DNA of 64,000 nucleotides from Orthonyx spaldingii (taxonomy: Eukaryota > Chordata > Aves > Passeriformes > Orthonychidae): assembly GCA_013397795.1 (NCBI GenBank), contig VZTJ01000243.1, positions 547,037 through 611,036 of the forward strand. The letters run 5' to 3'. Made by a program: the position numbers and the translations under genes. Of the stretch, positions 22,255-34,560 are shown one piece after another. How positions within the stretch are numbered: position 1 is the stretch's first letter; every line of letters begins with the position of its first letter. Under the pieces are notes generated by a model. That model was not told the origin of the DNA. It saw only the letters and a list, made by a program, of their open reading frames with translations, and ran no database searches.

Positions 22255-25200
22255 CTGGGCAGCAAGGCAGTGCTGTGCCACAGGCTGGCACAGAGTGGGG
22301 AGCTGGGACTTTTCTCTTTGTTCCTCCTCCCTGCTCCCCTCTCACAGAGCTCAGCTTGCAGCCCCTCGCTGCCTCACCCCGGTCCTGCTGCTGGCAGTGG
22401 TGGGGGTCTGGGGGAACCAGGTCTTGAGGGGCGCTGCCAGCTGACTGGTGTGGTTCTGTGCAGGATGCGTGAGGAGAATTTCCAACTACTTGCAGCTAAT
22501 AAGGTTTATGCAGCGCTCGGACATTTTTTCCCAAAAGGATGTCAGCAAGCTCTTTTACTCATTAACGTGTTATCTAAGTGGTCTCTGTTGTTCTGTTTAC
22601 AAAACATGTGAGGGGTGATTAGAGGCAAGCGAAAGGTGATGTTGAAGGGTATACTCCTCTTCAGAGAACAGCATCAGGTCTTTTCATGAATGCTGATTTT
22701 TGTGTTGTTTTGTCAGTTAGAGTGATTATTGTTGCCTCTGGCAGAGCCTGCAGTTTGCTGTCAATCCCAGGTCACTGGGAACCTCCAGGCTGCACGAGCA
22801 CAATGGCAAACGGCAGACATGGACATGTGGGTGGAAATAGGGGGACAACAACCAAACCCACTGTGCAGACATGGGAGCAGGGATGGGACTGATCAGAACT
22901 GCCACAGGCACAGTCTCTGACAACTTATTTTCTAGAGCAGTTTCTCACCTCAGACTATGATGGCTGTAGGTCATTTTGGGAGGTGGCAGTGGGAGGGTGA
23001 GCTCAGGAATACATAGGAATGGTATTATTCTAAATATGTAGGAATAAAATTATTGCCTTCTAATTCCCTTGTGCTCATCCATCAGTAACTACTTTTTGCT
23101 TTGAATTTACTTTAGGGAAGAACTTTTTTGTTTCATAGTTCCACAGGAATGAGCACTTGTCTAGGTCCCTTATTCCTAGTTATTGCCTCCTTTTAATCCA
23201 GAATCTAATTGCAAGAAAATCAAAAGCTAGCATTCTGAAATACTTCTCCCTAACTTATGTGGTAATTATTTTCACATTCAGCAGGTGTTTCATCTTGGTT
23301 TTCTCTCACTGACATTTCAGAATGAACTATCCTGGAGCTTTCATGGAGTAGTGTTTGCAATACAAGCTCCCATGATTGAAATGCTGTAGGTAGCACTTAT
23401 CATCCTTGAAAGCTTTCAACATATGCAGTGAAGTATGATGACTGCTAGAATTAATTAGAGAAAACAGATGTCAAGCATTTGCCAAGAGTTATTTAAAGAA
23501 AATCCATTGTGTACAGGTAGTTGATGGTAGGGCTTGAAATGTTACTAGCAGCTGAGAAGTGGCTAAACATTTTTCTGCTTCATAGAAAGCATACCTAAAA
23601 CACATTGAAAATAACACTTTGGTTACCCATAAAAGTTAAATCAGAATAACACAATGGTGGCCATATTTTTCTTCTTATTAACGTTTCTGTGAGACCCTTA
23701 AAGATGATGGGCTTGCCTGGATTGTGAGCAGGAGAAGAATTTGACCCCTGGGACGGCTCCTGATACATTCATGGACAAGGTGAGACCTGGGATACGGAGC
23801 CCGTTTCTCCAGCAGAGGCGTTGGGAAATAAATCTTTCAGAAACGACAGGAAGAATTAGGAGGGTGACTTGGCCCTGGCTCACACACCAGCTCCAACAAG
23901 AAAGTATCTTGCTTTTGCTCCTATGCAGATTATAGCTGTGTTTCCATCAGCAGCACCCACCGGCTGCCTGACAGAATGACTCTGAACGCTCTTCTCTCTG
24001 CAGCAGCCAACACACCCCCTGGCCTGTTCAATCCTTTCTGCTTAAATGACTTATGTCCTGGCCTTCATAATTCTGTCAAAGAAAATATACAGCCTTCATC
24101 TTTGTTATCTTTCATTGTGCCTAAAGAGGTCAGAAGTTCAGAGCAGTTCGTGTGGATAGCCTGGCTGAATGTAAATGTGGCCATCAGTTTTGGTGCAAAA
24201 AGCCTGCGAGACAAAATTGACAATCTTCTTCCCACAAGTTTTGTGTGTGCAAGCATGAAACTCACCTTCCACTGGCATTTGTACTGTCGTGCAGCGTTAA
24301 TGGAAAGCACAAACACATGAGAATGCAGCTGAAGCCCAGTCACAGAAACAGTGGATGAATGTTTGCAGGAAATTCAATGCTCCTCTCATCCATCACTATT
24401 CACATTCCTTTCCTTGCCTGCAGGTAGAGGCACAGAGACTTATTGGATGGGATTCATCTTACCTAACTTTAGACATATATAGTGTGGATATCTCTATCTC
24501 AGCTTGATGTCTGGACTCTTGTGAATGTCAATAGAGAGAAGCAGGCAGTTCTAAGCCCAATTCATCTGACCTGTTTTAGACACCTTCTTCAGGAAGAGAT
24601 GAAGCTTTCCCTAAAACTGCCCATTTCTCTCTAGTGTCTTAAGGACAATTTAGGCCATTCAGTCAGGTACAGACCTGTACATTGCACTATTCCCATGTGG
24701 TTGAATCCCACCCCTCTAGCACATCTCATAATATTTTTTTCCTCAGTTGGATCAGCTTAATAAGATCTTTTTGGCCCCAAATTACCCTATATTCTTCTGG
24801 GCTGGTACCCTCCCAAAAAGTTAAATCAGTTCTATTAAAAAGGTTGTTTCTTTGGTCTAAACCTCTTCTCCTGACATAGATAGAGGCAATTTTTCAGGTC
24901 AGGGTTTCCAAGCCAACCTGCCTGGCAATCCTGGGCCATGGGAGCACTACCTGTGCTCATTCCTGGAGGCTCCATGTCTCCCTTTCTCTCATGCTTTCCA
25001 TGCTCTCACCTGCTGCCTTTCCAAGGCAGCCCCAGCTCACCTCTCTGCCTGTCCCCCTTCTGCTGAGGGTTATGGTGCTTCAGCCCAGACACTTCTGCTC
25101 AGCCTTTGGATAATGGCTTTTGCTGTTCCTGCTATATGAGAGCCTTTTAATTGCATCTTCTATTCAGCCTGGATAAAGGGTGAGTAGGACATCTATTTGC

Positions 25201-28190
25201 TTTGACCAGGCTTGTGATTGATGCAACTGTTAATACTTTCCAGTGTAACACAATCTTCCCTCACCTCCCAAGGATGCTCTGTTGGTAACGTGTCCCCGTG
25301 TAACTTTTTCAAGGACAGACAGAAAGTGATATAAGGGCAGGAGATGGCAGTGGGAATGCTGGTGAGCCTCTGCCCCGTTGCTGCAGGGTTACCTCCTTCC
25401 AGCAGTTGTCCCACCCTTTCCTTTGCTGCTGCCCTTGGTGTCAGCAGAAAAGGTGCTGCCTCCTTGCTCAGCAATCATTTCTAAAGGGCCACTGGCAAGT
25501 TCCCTGTGCAGATCTGCCTGCAGTGTCCTGGGGTCATCTTGCCCCCTGGGAGAAAGCCAGGAGAGACACTTGCTGCCATTAGGCATGTCCTGAGCTTTCA
25601 TTCTTTCAGGTAAAGCTGAGCAAAGTTGGCTTCTCAAAAGGGCTGTACTGAGCCCTTGTCTTGATGCAGTGGTGAGTTGTCAGGGATACCAGGTCCCTCT
25701 GCCATACCAGCAAAATGCATTGCTGATGCTCACTCCTGTCAGGCACAAGGCCCAAAGTGGGCAGGAGGAACAGCCCCTGCTCAGACCTACAGATGTGCCA
25801 CGGGTCTTTGAAGACAACAATTACACCCAGAGAACAAACTAAATAGCACAACAAAAAAAACCTGCTACACACAGAGCTCCTCAGTAAAACAAGTCCAATT
25901 TATATGACATTCGTGGTGCCACACAACAGAACTTAAATCATCCTTTGCGTTACTGCAAGTCCCAAGAAAAAAATCCTGTAAGGAGTCAGGAAGGGAAAGG
26001 AATGGAGAGAAAACAAGAGTGCAACTGTAGCCATCAGGAGAATAACCACAGGGCTGTCAGGCAGGCACCTGGGGTCACACCACTTTACTCCCTGTTGTGC
26101 TCAAATCCAGCCCTAGGCCCCCCAGCAGAGCAAACTCTGTTTCTCTTTTTAGCAACCTCAGCAGAAGTGGCTGCATTCAGAGATTTTCAGCTGAAGACCA
26201 CTGTAGTTACAGCAGTTCACACAAGCTGCAGGTTTGTTCCCCTAATGCCAGACACAAATAAGTGCAGTTCATAAAGAGCAGGCATGCCACAACAACCTGC
26301 AGATGTAGGGGTTCTGCAATAAGGTGGGCTGAGCAGGGCAGTGATAACATGGGTAGGAGATATCCTACTATCAGAATGCTCCTGAGGCAAGACACAGCCA
26401 GAACCCTGCAGACAGTGGTTGTAAGATGACCAAGATGCCTTGTTCAAAACATCAGGGGAGGGGAAAAACCTCCCAAAATTTGCACACTTGAATTTAGTGG
26501 CCTTACCTTCAGCACGGAAAAAATCACCTTACCTCTGCACAGTCAACAAGCACTCCTAACAATAGGAACATGTCTCAAATACCCTCAAGTGTCAATAGGC
26601 ATTCAAGAATCAGCAATAGGTTCTCAGTAGGATTGGATGGTTATGTACCAGCACAGTCAGTGCTGTGTAGGACAGGGCAGAAAAAAGCATTGGTGTTCCT
26701 TAAAGCATGTGCTTATTCTCTTGTTAGTGCTTGATTTCTGACAAACCTCAGTGCTGGTGATGGTGTACGACTCTGGCATTGCTTTGAGATGCACTGCCCT
26801 GTAGTTTTCTCTCTGAGCACTGTGCTTTTTCCCCACAAACGTGCTGGTGTGTGTGTCGGCTTTTGCTTTGGGGCTGTTGCTGCTCTAACAGGGCAACAGG
26901 AGAGCAGGATCAGGCCGTGGAGACTGGTCTGTGACTTATCATCAGAGGCAGGAGGAGTATCTGTCCTCACCTGCCTCCTTCATGGTCCTCACTACTTCTA
27001 TTTTCTGCCACTTTCTTCCCGCTACCTATTGGCAGTGCTCACAGGTCTGTGCTTTATTATCTGCAGCGGATCATGCTAGTCTCTTGGATCCCTCCTGAGC
27101 ATTACTGTCCACAATGAGATGAGATTGGGAAACACTGAAAAATTTCTTAGTACAAAATATTTCTTTTTAGTAGGAAACAGCTTAAGGAATAGACTAAATA
27201 TTTTGAAAGTTTTTAAAAAATTATTAGAAGAACTATAGACTTAAGTGGAGTCCTTGCAGGAAAACAGAAAATACAGTGGCAGTGGTAGACCCAAGGGAAA
27301 TGAAGTTTTGAAACTTGGAGGATAATTGTAGAACTATCAATCCTGGGATATAAAAAGATAATTTAGATACTGCAGAGCCTCCAAGCGGCTTTCTGCTATT
27401 TTTGTCATAATTTTCTGCCATGTTATTTTCTGTCAAGCCTTACGATATTTCTATAACAACTAACCCATTTGTTTCCCCAAAACTTATCTTTGAAAATTAT
27501 ACACAAGGTCAGAGTTACACAACTGAACTCCATTTATTATCAGAAACAAGAAAATCTGTCTGGGCCACATCGCCAATTGCAGCTGTCCACCTAACAGGAT
27601 GAAATAGGTTGCAGGGAGCGTAACTGAGCGGTAAAGAGAGGCACTGCAGGTGACAGAACAAGAGTGATAGGAGAAAGATCAGCAAAACTAAAAGGAAGAG
27701 AAGATATATCATTGGCAACAAAACCAAATCAAGCTAATACCTTCTCAAAGCAAGTTGGGTAAAATAGAGTGACTCATTAAATGAGCTGAAGTCATTTGAC
27801 AAAAGATCTATGTAGCATATCACTTTATTTATAAAAGTATCTCACTGACAAACTTTGCACCTGGAGTTTATCCCAATACACAAGTATTTTCAAAGTGACA
27901 GTGGTAAAATTCTGCCAATCTAGTAAATATTTTCATTCCTAAAACGTGCTGGTACAGCAGTTTCAAGCTTCTATTTTTAGTGCTTTCCTACAATTTTTGC
28001 GCTGCATCTTCCAGCCTGGGGTGAAGAAGCATCGCCAAAGCAAGTTGTAACCTTTGCTAGAGCTTGTCACAGAATAGAGCTCAGCTCTGAACCCTGAGTT
28101 GTCAGACAGTCCCAATGAAATGGACACAAATCATGGTGTTGAAATACCTGGATTTTCTGCAGGACATAAATTCTGCCTTTTGCTGAGCTC
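22255..28190. other. Non-coding stretch, no gene supported
   Basis: Open frames on both strands are short and overlap each other, for example the 152-codon plus-strand frame at 22153-22611 and smaller ones at 25193-25872. No repeat family, CpG island or notable palindrome was recognised. Confidence 0.5.
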
Positions 28191-28240
28191 TGATCCACTT
28201 CCCGCGGGGTGCATTGGCTCATACCGCGGGAAGTGGATCA
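28191..28240. other. Perfect 17-bp inverted repeat with 16-base loop
   Basis: The left arm TGATCCACTTCCCGCGG (28191-28207) and right arm CCGCGGGAAGTGGATCA (28224-28240) are exact reverse complements around a 16-base spacer. Pairing fails just outside (C opposite A) and just inside (G opposite A) the arms. Each arm contains CTTCCCGCGG, an E2F-like TTCCCGC core in opposite orientations, and an ETS-like GGAAGTG. A transcript would form a stable GC-rich hairpin, though the 17-bp stem is shorter than a typical microRNA precursor. Options are a paired factor-binding site, a hairpin RNA, or a local inverted duplication. Function is unknown. Confidence 0.8.
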
Positions 28241-29409
28241 ATCTCACACATAGAAAACCTAAAAAGAGTTGGTGCCTTGTGAAAGCACCAATGGTGAAAA
28301 CATGGTGAAGGGACATGCTTCAGGGCTCATTGAAGTGATGTGGTGCGCTATGAATCTCATCTCAGTAGAGGACCTGTCTTCAGAAGGGGCATAATGGATA
28401 AATCATGTGCCAATTGTATTTATTCAATATGTCAACTTCCACTCCACTCTGGAGTGCCTGGGCCAGTGCAGAGGGCTGGTGGAGTCTTTGCCGCACCTCT
28501 CACATTTGTGATGCTCAGTTGGGGTTTGCTGTTTGGCAGCTCAGAGAACCACAGCTCCATCACTTCCTTCTGGGGGAAGAGAGGAACTGGAAGGAAAGAG
28601 ACAGTGGGAAATCCCACACATGGGAGGCAGGGGGCTGTGAAACACTGGAGCAGGGTGCAGTGTGCTGCGTGACAGGGACAAACAGGTCATGCCCTAGTGC
28701 CCAAGGAAAAAGGACAGGCTCATGGGCTGGGGTCTCCTGGAGCTGGTGGCTAAGTCTGTTCAGTGGTCTGAAACTCTGAACTTCTTACTGACAGTGCAGT
28801 GCTGGTGCTTTTGGTTGGCAAATAGCAAGTACACAGTGAGGGCAGGAGATCCAGGCACCTTAGAACCTATCCAGAAATAAGAACCGTGCTGTTGGGAGAT
28901 TTCTTCACCTTCTACCGATGAAGTATGTTATTAAAGATCTGATACAAGGTACACTGAAGTCCAGGGCAGACATAATGCTGCATTAAGTGTGCTTTGGTGT
29001 GAGTTTTAATGTCCTGCTCGCTATTCCACATTCCCTTTCCACATTAAACAAACACCAACATCAGCCCATATTGCCTAGAACAGCCTGCTGCCCCTGCTGC
29101 CCACCCAAGTTCCCACTTCAGGGCTGCTCCCTGCCTCCTGCAGGTGCAGCCCATTTCTCCCAACCCCCTGAAAGATTCACCCCATCTCCATGCATGGTTT
29201 GAAACAGCAGCAGAACAACCAGTAAACCAGCAAGGCTTAAAAATAGCTTTCTGTAAATTTAAGAGGTCAGAGAGACCTTTTTTTTTTTGTTTGTTTAAAA
29301 AGAGAGAAATAAAGTCAAATAAGCCTGAGAGACTTACCTTACATTTGGACCTGGACTATGGTTTTTGCTGTTTTTCCTCTCCATTCTCCTGCACACATAT
29401 GGTGGCGAC
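28241..29409. other. Non-coding stretch, nothing recognised
   Basis: Only chance frames are present. A T-rich run at about 29278-29296 is the only simple repeat. Confidence 0.5.
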
Positions 29410-29436
29410 GGGAGGGAGAAGGGGAGGGGGGTGGGG
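29410..29436 (+). other. Strong G-quadruplex motif
   Basis: G-tracts at 29410-29412, 29414-29416, 29421-29424, 29426-29431 and 29433-29436 are separated by loops of one to four bases. Such short loops predict a very stable parallel quadruplex on the plus strand. No promoter-like CpG cluster accompanies it. Confidence 0.7.
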
Positions 29437-29514
29437 AAATAAGAGCTGTAAGAAGTGTAATTGATGGCAAAAGAAGACCAAATGTGTGCACCAGATCCAG
29501 ACACTCTCCAAAAT

Positions 29515-29606
29515 GTAATCCTTGTTTGTCTATATGATGGGAATAATAGCCTTCCTCACAGGGGTACTGGGAAGATCAATAAATAGTTAATGCTGGTCTA
29601 GGGAAA
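29515..29606 (+). repeat. MIR-type SINE remnant, 3' half
   Basis: The blocks 'tctatatgatgggaataatagc', 'ttcctcacaggggt' and 'aataaatagttaatgct' correspond to the MIR segment following the core (CTGTAAAATGGGGATAATA, ACCTCATAGGGTTGTTGTGAGGATTAA). The head is not recognisable, so this is a 5'-truncated or decayed copy. Confidence 0.6.
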
Positions 29607-29621
29607 TGCACGATGCCTGCA

Positions 29622-29675
29622 GTGTAAATCAGAAGTAACCCATTGAAATGCATGTAGTTACATATGGATAGACCC
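29622..29675. repeat. Ancient amniote L2/CR1-like repeat fragment
   Basis: The sequence CAGTGTAAATCAGAAGTAAC, CCATTGAAATGCATG, TAGTTACAT closely follows the 'gtgtaaatcaggagtaactccattgaagtcaatggagttaca' block of an old dispersed amniote element. This is the best preserved of the five fragments of this type in the window. Confidence 0.5.
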
Positions 29676-29764
29676 AATGCAAAAATGGGCAGCTGCAGTT
29701 TCTTAAAAGAACAGTTCTAGTTATCCTGTAAACATTTTTTCCTGTGTGTGGGGCAGAGAGTGGA

Positions 29765-29835
29765 CTTGAGACAAGATTCTGTGCTGCTGTAAATCTGCAT
29801 CATTTTGTTGACACCACTGGAAATATATCAGTTTA
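29765..29835. repeat. Ancient amniote L2/CR1-like repeat fragment
   Basis: The blocks AGATTCTGTGCTGCTGTAAATC, ...TTGTTGACACCACTGG and ATCAGTTTAAAC resemble the same family as the fragment at 29622-29675. The two may be parts of one insertion. Confidence 0.35.
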
Positions 29836-32323
29836 AACAAGAGCAAACTCCAGCCACTGATGCCTGCTGGCCACATAGCCCTTCACCATGCCTGTAGCTT
29901 TCCCTTTTCACACTTGCCTAATTCAGCCTTGAAAAATCTACACTTTAGAGTCCCCAGTAGCTCATCAGTGCTGTATTTCCAACAAATCAGAATAGGCAAC
30001 ACAGATGTGGGGGTTAGTTTTCAAATGTTCACATTTTTTTAACTCCCATGCCCACAAGGTCCCTTACTAAGTATTGCATAGTTATCCTGGAGAAATACCA
30101 GCTCCCTCCCCACAAAGCCAGCTTCTCAAAGCACACAGAGCTTCAGTGCAGGCACCTCTCACCATCTCTCAGAAGTACATCCATGATGCTTTATACCAGC
30201 TCATATTAGAGAATAATAACAGCACTGTCTGGGATGCAATAAATTCTAGTCAAGAAAAGAAATGCTAATGGATGGTAACTAAACTGGAGCAACTGTGAAG
30301 GGTGTTCTGTGGAGACAAGGTGTGGAGGAGGCATTTCACTTGAGGCCTCAGCAGTGCTGAGCCTACCCATCCTCTGGGTTCTCAGAGAGGCAGGTTAGGG
30401 CCCACAAAAGGCATTTTTCCCACAAAGCACACCAGCATCTAAGGAGATAAAGGAGTAAAAATTCCTGTGAATCCAAGCTAAGGACGGTTGTAAAAGGAGG
30501 ATAAGGAGAATATAAACAAATTGAAGTTTCTCGGCCTAAGCAGAGCTGGTGAGAGCTCAGCCCTTGTGCCTGGGTCAGCCCCCACAGCCTGGAAACGTGA
30601 TTAACCCCCACAGATCTGCTGAGGGCAGAGAGGAGTGGTTTCCAATGGGCTTCTCCTCCTCCCCTTTTGTCTGAGTGGGAATTTGCCTGTATGTATTCCC
30701 TCAGGGAGCGGCAAAGGGGAGGTTTGCACACGTGAGTGCAGAGCTATGGATTTAAGATGTTGTGATCTCCTGAACGGAGAGCAAGGCTGCATGTTTTGCT
30801 TGCCAGCTCTGTAGGCTGCTGTTTGATTTTGTCTCTCCTGCTCAGGTGTGTGCACTCCGAGGGGAGGATGAGAAGCAGGTATCAAATAACCTAAAGGTGT
30901 TTTTCACAGGAGTTGCCTGCAGTCAAACCTCTTATCAGTCTTTTGCATGAAACAGTGAGACAGTATTTATGGACATCAGTCCTGTACCCACTAATGTCCT
31001 TTTTTCCCTGCCATGGTATTGTGTTTGCTCTCTGAGTGTCACTGCTGCTATGGCAGTCTGAGGTGAGAGGAGGATGAGGAGGATGAAGAAGAGTGATAAG
31101 ATGAACCCAAACTCACCTAAAGTATGGGCCAAGGGGCTAAGACAGCATCACTGTCCAGAGGGGCTGGCCCTGGAGCCAGGGTGAGGCAGCCCATGGGACA
31201 TCACTCCCCAGCTGAGGAAGAGTGAAGCCACCAGAAGCAAAAATTTGCCACCATCACGGCTGAAACAGAACTTCAAGGCACCACCTCGAGGAATGGGGAG
31301 AAAGAGCAGGCCCTGGCTCACTCAGTGCTTGCCTCTCTGTGGAGAAGCAAAAGGCAGATTGCTCTTTGTGACGTGGACATCTGCCCGCCGGCAGCTGTCT
31401 TGCAGCAGTACTGATTTCATGTGGGGCTCTGATCCACCATCAGCCAGGAATAACTTTCAGTCACTGGGGCTGCATTTGCACTGGCAACTAGGAGGTGGAA
31501 AGCACACTACGCCCCTCCCCTGATTCAAATCTTTGGAGCCATCCTGTCCCCCGTGGGCTTTGAAGTTCATAAAACATGTGTCTATTAAAACACGCAGAGG
31601 TTTGCACTCCAGCAGATGCATGCGCAGTTGGGAAGTGCATCCTTCCCCTGATTGACTCAGAAAAGAGGAAATTTCTCTGACCCAGTAGAAATCAAGGATT
31701 TGCAATTACAAGTGGTGTTTACATGCACATCAAACACCTCTTAATGATAGGGAAAAGATCTGAAGGGAAGCAGCAGAGGCTTTTAGCTGAGATGAACCGG
31801 TCGAATAGGCAGGGATCTGCCAGCTTTCCTGCAGGAAAAGGAGACAGGAGGCAGAAAGTGGGAGCGGAGGTGTGCATGCCGGGTAGGGAGAGGAAGAAAA
31901 GCCTGGCACATTCGCCAGTAGCAAATTGGGCTCCCGCATGGTCTAATTCCTGCTTCACCACAGACTGCTAACACAGCTTGGATAAAAAGGGAAAAAGGGA
32001 GAAAAAAAATCTATTCAGGAGGCTGCAAGAGCACATAGAGTCTGTTCTGAGCTCCTTCCACAGGCAGACAGAAATCAATAAATCAATAGGAAATGTTCGC
32101 TGGCTGTAAAATGGGTAGAGAAGCCAGTGTCAAGCTGCTCTAAGATGGATGGACAGTAGGTTTGCAGTTTGCAGAAGGGCTAGAGGTAACTATCACCTTG
32201 AGATGGGATCAGCGGCCAGCAGTCCAGCAAGGCTTTGAACCTTGAGTTTATGATTAAGGGCTGGGGCACAGATTGAAATACTCCTGAGTCCCCTGCACAG
32301 CCCTCCCTGGGCTTGGCTGGCTT
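29836..32323. other. Non-coding stretch, nothing recognised
   Basis: Short chance frames only. A purine-rich GGA/GAA run lies at 31066-31097. An 82-codon frame with a real ATG at 31723 is lysine/arginine-rich but shows no domain and no codon-use signal I can judge by eye. Confidence 0.45.
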
Positions 32324-32410
32324 TCCTCCTCGGCGGCACCGGGCGCTGGCAGCCGGGCCCGAGCAGCTGCTGGCGCTGGCCCTGCTGTGCCACTTCATTG
32401 AAGTCGAGGC
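32324..32410. promoter_or_regulatory. Small CpG-rich patch
   Basis: About eight CpGs occur in some 87 bases of otherwise CpG-poor surroundings. The plus strand has one short open frame with a leucine-rich stretch (GPEQLLALALLCHFIEVEA) that ends at a stop near 32422, without a convincing acceptor. It may be a regulatory element or an isolated GC-rich exon. It is too short to meet CpG-island criteria. Confidence 0.3.
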
Positions 32411-34484
32411 TACAGAAGACTGAATAAAAATTGACTAGATGCCTGGTGGTAGTGAGGATTGATTGAAGACGGGCAGGGGTTTTCTACCCCACAGTTGGAT
32501 TTCTTCCCTTTCTATGAAGGATTTGACATAATGTGGGCAGAGATACTTATTCAGAGCATCGCACCTTCATTGTCTTTAATGAGACAAGCACGGGGACACA
32601 CAGCAGTGGCAAAGAAGCTTAGGGAAAGCTGGCATGAGCGGCATCCTTCTTTTCTTTTGAAGGCAAAGTGTTTGCACGGGATGGAACAGATGGACTTGCG
32701 GAAGCCTCGCTGTGTGTCTCTGTGTGCCCATTCAGGTTCAGAGGGTGGCTACTCTTCAGTCTGTACTTTTCAAATGCAGAGATGATCTTCACTGTGCTAT
32801 GGCTCCTGCAGAGCCAGACGAGCAGTCTAGCCTCCTGCCTTCCACAGTGTCCCCTCCAGGACTTACTTTTCTTTCAGTCTCCATGAACTGCCGCTTACTC
32901 CATTCTTTGAGGATAGATGGACCTTTTAAACCTCCTGTAACTGAGATGCTGTCTCTCATAGCCCTCAGAAGCAATGGATTTGGCGCCAGCTTCTTGCTCT
33001 TACCAAATAAGACTCTGTAATGACATCATTGCCACCTATGTGTTGCCATCACTGTTGCTTACACACTGCTCTGCTCAAAGCTGGGCCTGGGCCACACTGG
33101 CCACAGCCTGAGGTGAAGCAGCAAGGGGGGGATTGCTGCCCAGAGTTAGTTAGTGCTGTCCAAGATTGCTTCCTTTCATTTACCAGCAGGTTTTGCAGCA
33201 CAGTTTTCAGCTTTTTGCAGCATACACAGGTGAAGACTAAAGGCTCAGAGTCTCTTTACTTGCATTTGGTAGCTTAAGTTCACATACTGCAGTGTTGACA
33301 ACTAAATATGTACATTGGAGTTGAGTGTTTTGGTGTTCATAGTCTGACTTCAGAGAACTGCACCCAAGAAATTTAAATTTATTTTTTAAGGTTTTTGTTT
33401 TGTTCACTCAGGTAGACCAACAGTCTTCTCTCTTACAAGTAGAATTTAGGCAAGAAAATACATAGACTATAATAGAATAAAAATTTCTAACCTGGTGAAG
33501 TAGGACCTGGTATATTCTCTAAATGCTCCCCTGAAGTCACACTTTTTGTAATGCCAGTCAAGTAATTAAGTAATCAATTCAGTTTCCTGTACTGTTTTCT
33601 GAATCTTTATTTCATTCAGACCTACTAAGGCCTACAGTGAAACTCCTATTGGCAAACATGACCAGGTCTCTGAAAACCTGAAACTGGGCACTCAGAGTGT
33701 AAGAAAGAGTCTAGGGAGTGGTTTTGGATAGGAAAGTCAGAGAGATACTCTTTGGGGAGTTAGGCAGGGCCCACAATGGGTTTATTTCACGCAGTGGAAA
33801 CTGACTGTGAATAGATTTTGTCTTCTTGCCTACACAGTGAAAAACAAGTTTTGGCAAATAACTGTCATGACTTTGGACTTAACTATCTGTCATCTTAGGC
33901 TGCATTGACCAGTAAAGTTTTCATCACAGAGCATTGCTTTTGAGGAGAGACTTGGGAGTATCCCAACACCAGGCATAAGAAAGGGAAAAGACTGTGAAAA
34001 GCCACGTTCTCTGGCACTACCCCTTGCTACAGGTTACGTTTACAGGCAGATTAACTGGATCCACAAATGCGCTGATTTCTTCCAGGAGTGTCTATGGGAA
34101 GCTGCATGGATGCTTCACCCAGCAGAGCTTGGCATTTGGGGTCCAAAAGTCAGACCTTGATTCACTAGCTATGGTTATTAGAGAACCATCAAAGTAAACC
34201 CCCCTCATCCTGTTAGTATAAATAATGGTAAAAAGGAGCTAAAATAAAGAACAATAAAGTGCTTACAGTGGTGAAAGGGAAGAAGGTTTGCTCTGCTTTA
34301 ATTTCCTGTGAGTTTTCAGACTTAGGCTGTGCGATTCACTGTGAAATATCCACTTGCTGTAGAAAACTGGAAAATATCTTAAATCAAGGGGGGAAATCTG
34401 CTTAATCTCTGTTGGATGGCCCAGTGCTGCTGTTGCAGCAGAGTAGGTTGCCCAGGTGAACCTCTGAAGAAATCATTTCCAATA
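32411..34484. other. Non-coding stretch, nothing recognised
   Basis: No coding signal, named repeat or striking motif. Chance frames up to about 108 codons overlap in different frames at 32459-33020. Confidence 0.5.
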
Positions 34485-34560
34485 TTTGGACCATAATTGA
34501 ACCCCACTGAAGCTGATGGGAACTTTAGCCATGAATGGACTTTGAGTCAGCATCTTCAGA
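34485..34560. repeat. Ancient amniote L2/CR1-like repeat fragment
   Basis: The words ACCCCACTGAAGCTGATGGGA and ACTTTAGCCATGAATGGACT resemble the 'ccactgaagtcaatgggagttttgccattgacttcaatggga' block of an old amniote element. The copy is diverged. Confidence 0.4.

Noticed and set aside
32300..32425. Leucine-rich peptide (GPEQLLALALLCHF) as a signal peptide or exon
   Set aside because: No in-frame ATG, no convincing acceptor, and a stop soon after. Kept only as a CpG patch.
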